This document shows positions 6,920 to 9,179 of a stretch of 9,179 bases of DNA, in pieces (within the stretch, counting starts at the first letter, position 1; the number at the start of each line of letters is the position of its first letter). The stretch is from NCBI GenBank assembly GCA_026225435.1, contig JAMFST010000191.1:1-9179 (forward strand), in the 5' to 3' direction. The translations under genes and the position numbers were made by a program. Source of the DNA: Labilithrix luteola. GTDB taxonomy: Bacteria; Myxococcota_A; Polyangia; Polyangiales; Polyangiaceae. The notes under the pieces were generated by a model. It was not told where the DNA came from. It saw nothing but the letters and a program-made list of their open reading frames with translations, and ran no database searches.

Positions 6920-8803
6920 ATGAAGGTCGCGTCCTTCCGTACTTTCCTTTTTTTGTGTCTTTGTTGGAGCGGCGCGCTCCTGCCCGGCTGTCGCTGCGGT
7001 GACGCCGGCAACGACGTGCCGATGGATCCCGCCAAGGGGGCCACGGCCTTCGGCGCCGCCGGTCAGCCCGATCTGTCGGCCACCGATCTCGCGGCGCTGC
7101 TCACCCGCGCGCGGGCGATCGTCGACGGCAAGGACGCGCCGGCCCAGGCGGACCTGCCCAAGGTCGGAGCGCCGGTGCGCCGCGTCTTCCTCACCGCCTA
7201 CAGCGCCCCCTTCCCGCCGCAGACGACGACCGCGCTGACCAACACGCTCGACGACGCGGTCACCGTGGCGGCGACCGAGCTCGCTCCGCGGCTGGCGAAG
7301 AACCCGATGCACCCGACCCGCCTGGCGCTCGACGTCATCACCAGCGTCTCCTCGGTGAACCTCGAGCAGCCGCTCAAGGTCGAGGGCTCGGCCATCGGTC
7401 TCGACGGCTACGCGGCGCAGGCCGGCAATCGCTTCAGCGCCATCCTGCCGAACGTCATCGCCGAGGAGAAGATGTACAGCACCGGCAAGACGCCGCAGAT
7501 CAAGGCGGCGGAGGTGACCACCCGCCTGCGCCAGGGGCTGGCCGACGCCGACCCGAACACCTGGACCTCGTACCGCTTCAGCACCACCCGCGTCGTCGAG
7601 CCGCTGCGCGCCGGCGGGCCGCTCGCGCTCTACCGCGACATGGTCCCCCACGGGTCCAGCGTCAGCCCCGAGCAGCTCGTCGCCGCGGTGAAGAGCGGCG
7701 CCGACTACCTGTCGCACGCCATGATCGACAGCGGCCACTTCGCGTACATGTATCACCCGGTCGAGGACCACGAGGACAGCGCCTACGGGCTGCTGCGCCA
7801 CGCCGGCGCGGTCTACGCGCTCTTCGAGGCCTACGACGAGCTGCACGATCCGCTCTACCTCGACAAGGGGCAGAAGGGGCTCGACTACCTGCGCACGCGC
7901 TTCAAGGTGCCCAGCGCGGCGAACGGCGGCCCCGCCAAGGAGCCGATGCTCTACCTGTCCGACAACGCCGACGAGGAGCAGCAGAAGGTCGGCGGCAACG
8001 GCCTCGCGCTCCTCGCGTACACCAAGAAGGCAGAGGCCACCGGCTCCAAGGCCGACCTCGACGTCATGCGCCAGCTCGGCCTCTTGATCGTCCGCCAGCA
8101 GTACCCGGACGGCCACTTCCGCAGCAACGAGGACGTCGAGAAGGAGAACCCCACAGAGGGGAAGGGGCGCAAGAAGGAGGTCATCTACTTCGCCGGCGAG
8201 GCCATCTTCGGCCTCCTCCATCTGTACAACGTCGACCCCGATCCGCGCTGGCTCGAGGCGGCGAAGAAGGGGGCGGACTTCTGCGTGAAGATCCGCGACG
8301 CCGGGCAGACCGCGCAGAACATCGAGCACGATCATTGGCTCTCCTACGCGCTCAACGAGCTGCAGCGCCGGGTCCCCGATCAGGCCTACGTCGACCACGC
8401 GCTCCTCATCGCCGACGCCATCAAGCGCGCCCAGCACTCCAAGGAGCACGCCCCGTCGCCCGACTTCGTCGGCAGCTTCTACGCCGAGGCGCCGTCGACC
8501 CCTGCCTCCGTGCGACTCGAGGCGCTCGTCGCCGACATGCGCATGATGCGCTTCCTCGGCAAGCCGACCGACGATCTGCTCCCCAGCGCCACCGCGATCG
8601 CCGCCTTCACCACCGGCCAGCAGTACGGCGACGAGAACGACTTCTTCCTCAAGAACCCGGAGCGCGCCCGTGGCGGCGTGCGCGAGAGCGTCGTCGATGA
8701 CGACATCCGCATCGACTACGTGCAGCACGCGATGAGCGGCTGGCTGCACCTGGCGAGGCTGCTGCGCGATCCGACGTACGGCACGGCCGGCCACAACGGC
8801 GGC
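6920..8803 (+). CDS. Predicted lipoprotein: AMMECR1-like region plus alpha/alpha-toroid-like domain; true C-terminus uncertain
   Basis: About 628 codons read with consistent codon use. Residues 1-24 are a signal peptide with lipobox LPGC (Cys24 the predicted lipidation site), so the protein is probably anchored in the cell envelope. Residues about 84-240 resemble a divergent AMMECR1 domain: VRRVFLTAYSAPF, then GLDGYAAQAGNRFSAILPNV and later TWTSYRFSTTRVVEP. The RGCIG-like motif of true AMMECR1 proteins is not seen. Residues about 255-620 are paired helices like six-hairpin glycosidase or terpene-cyclase toroids: GADYLSHAMI, YGLLRHAGAVYALFEAYDE, VGGNGLALLAYTKKA, YFAGEAIFGLLHLYN and DHWLSYALNELQRR. 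Such toroids occur in carbohydrate-active enzymes, but no catalytic residue can be assigned. The frame stays open to the window end, but sequence after about 8800 does not belong to this protein: codon use deteriorates and the MCE region begins. The natural stop is not present. A T7 run lies in the signal-peptide codons at 6948-6954. Confidence 0.75.
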
Positions 8804-8830
8804 GGGCCCGGCGGAAGCGCTTGCGGCGCT
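8780..8830. other. Likely junction between two unrelated genomic contexts
   Basis: Up to DPTYG (about 8782) the lipoprotein frame has normal G/C-ending codons. After about 8815 it contains rare codons (AGG, CGA, CCA, CAA) and gives an Arg-rich nonsense tail. From about 8805 the +1 frame becomes coding-like and reads as the end of an MCE protein. The zone contains a GC-only stretch (GGCGGCGGGCCCGGCGG, 8798-8814) that could serve as a short overlap in a false assembly join. A real recombination or transfer breakpoint cannot be excluded. Confidence 0.6.
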
Positions 8831-8945
8831 GAAAACAGGCCAGCTGCGACGCTGCCCGGGAGCGGCAACAGCACCGGCCGCCGACGGCTCCTCGCCGTTC
8901 ACCGACAACGAACTGCTCAGCTGCGACGCATCGGAGACGCCCTGA
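8805..8945 (+). pseudogene. C-terminal fragment of an upstream MCE-family gene (5' part absent)
   Basis: In the frame ending with TGA at 8943-8945 the sequence reads GPAEALAALKTGQLRRCPG, then a Pro/Ala linker, DGSSPFTDNELLSCD and ASETP. A C-terminus with a CPG motif followed by an acidic cysteine-containing tail is what I would expect from MCE proteins in actinobacterial mce operons, though I recall this from family knowledge and cannot align it here. The frame is closed upstream by TGA at 8733-8735, and everything before about 8805 is coding in the other frame. Only the last ~46 codons are therefore present. It may be an intact gene whose 5' part was lost at the junction rather than a true pseudogene. 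Confidence 0.5.
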
Positions 8946-9179
8946 TGAATCGGCGCCGCAACTCCTCGATCGCCGGCAGCCCGCTGCTGATCGGCGCCGT
9001 CACGACACTGATCGTGGTCGTGGCCGTGTACCTCTCCTACAACGCCAACAACGGCCTGCCGTTCGTGCCGACGTACAACGTCAAGGTCGTGCTGCCGGAG
9101 GGCTCGGGCCTGCAGCCCTCAAACCAGGTGCGGATCGCCGGCACGCGCGTCGGGCTGATCGGCTCGCTCTCGCCGCACC
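8945..9179 (+). CDS. MCE/MlaD-family lipid-transport substrate-binding protein, 3' end outside window
   Basis: The first 78 codons of an MCE protein, a periplasmic or cell-surface component of ABC-type lipid or sterol importers (Mce/Mla systems). A basic N-terminus (MNRRRN) precedes one membrane anchor at residues about 13-32 (PLLIGAVTTLIVVVAVYLSY). Then comes NANNGLPFVPTYNVKVVLPE, and the start of the MCE barrel, LQPSNQVRIAGTRVGLIGSL, with the conserved GxxVGxI-type turn. The segment between anchor and domain is characteristic of Thermoleophilia/Solirubrobacterales MCE proteins, from family knowledge. The ATG overlaps the TGA of the preceding MCE fragment by one base (TGATG), and GGAG lies eight bases upstream at 8933-8936; both support this start and an mce operon. 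It is in the same frame as the lipoprotein gene by coincidence, so a naive call would fuse them. Confidence 0.85.
   Translation, partial: MNRRRNSSIAGSPLLIGAVTTLIVVVAVYLSYNANNGLPFVPTYNVKVVLPEGSGLQPSNQVRIAGTRVGLIGSLSPH

Noticed and set aside
6617..8908. Minus-strand open frame of 763 codons antisense to the lipoprotein gene
   Set aside because: Val/Leu/Arg/Asp-rich shadow product crossing the gene boundary at 6827 and the junction near 8800. The plus strand has a lipobox signal peptide and structured motifs.

Overview
The window is very GC-rich, with the strong G/C third-position bias that lets long shadow frames run antisense to real genes. From 1 to about 8800 the content suggests a large-genome Gram-negative bacterium, most plausibly a myxobacterium-like (Myxococcota, former deltaproteobacterial) organism. 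The reasons are an RND permease, an Npt1/Npt2-like transporter fused to HEAT repeats next to a cyclic-nucleotide-binding-fold protein, and a lipoprotein with a lipobox. This assignment is inference from gene content only.

Layout: (i) 1-2195, minus strand, an RND-superfamily efflux permease whose 3' end lies outside the window. (ii) 2196-2388, a gap with a small hairpin. (iii) 2389-3438 and 3435-6308, minus strand, a translationally coupled pair sharing a GTGA overlap. The upstream gene encodes a membrane transporter-like domain plus HEAT repeats, and the downstream gene encodes a protein with two cNMP-binding-like folds and no DNA-binding domain. (iv) 6309-6413, a divergent promoter region holding two copies of a 25-bp-period repeat, each copy itself an imperfect palindrome. 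(v) 6414-6827, plus strand, a small single-pass membrane protein of unknown function. (vi) 6920 to about 8800, plus strand, a large predicted lipoprotein with a divergent AMMECR1-like region followed by an alpha/alpha-toroid-like (six-hairpin-like) helical region.

The last ~370 bases look different. After about 8800 the lipoprotein reading frame loses its character. The shifted frame instead reads as the C-terminus of an MCE-family protein ending at 8945, and this overlaps by one base the start of another MCE/MlaD-type gene running off the window. The MCE sequence strongly resembles those of Thermoleophilia (Solirubrobacter-like Actinobacteria). A chimeric assembly join, or less likely a recent transfer or rearrangement, around 8780-8830 is the most striking observation. 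Because the new MCE gene is by chance in the same frame as the lipoprotein, a gene caller would report one false fusion protein open to the window end.

How the genes may work together: the transporter/HEAT protein and the cNMP-fold protein are probably one functional unit, because in related proteins these modules occur on a single chain. The RND permease may form its own transcription unit. No adaptor or outer-membrane channel gene is visible here. No RNA genes, insertion sequences or CRISPR arrays were found.
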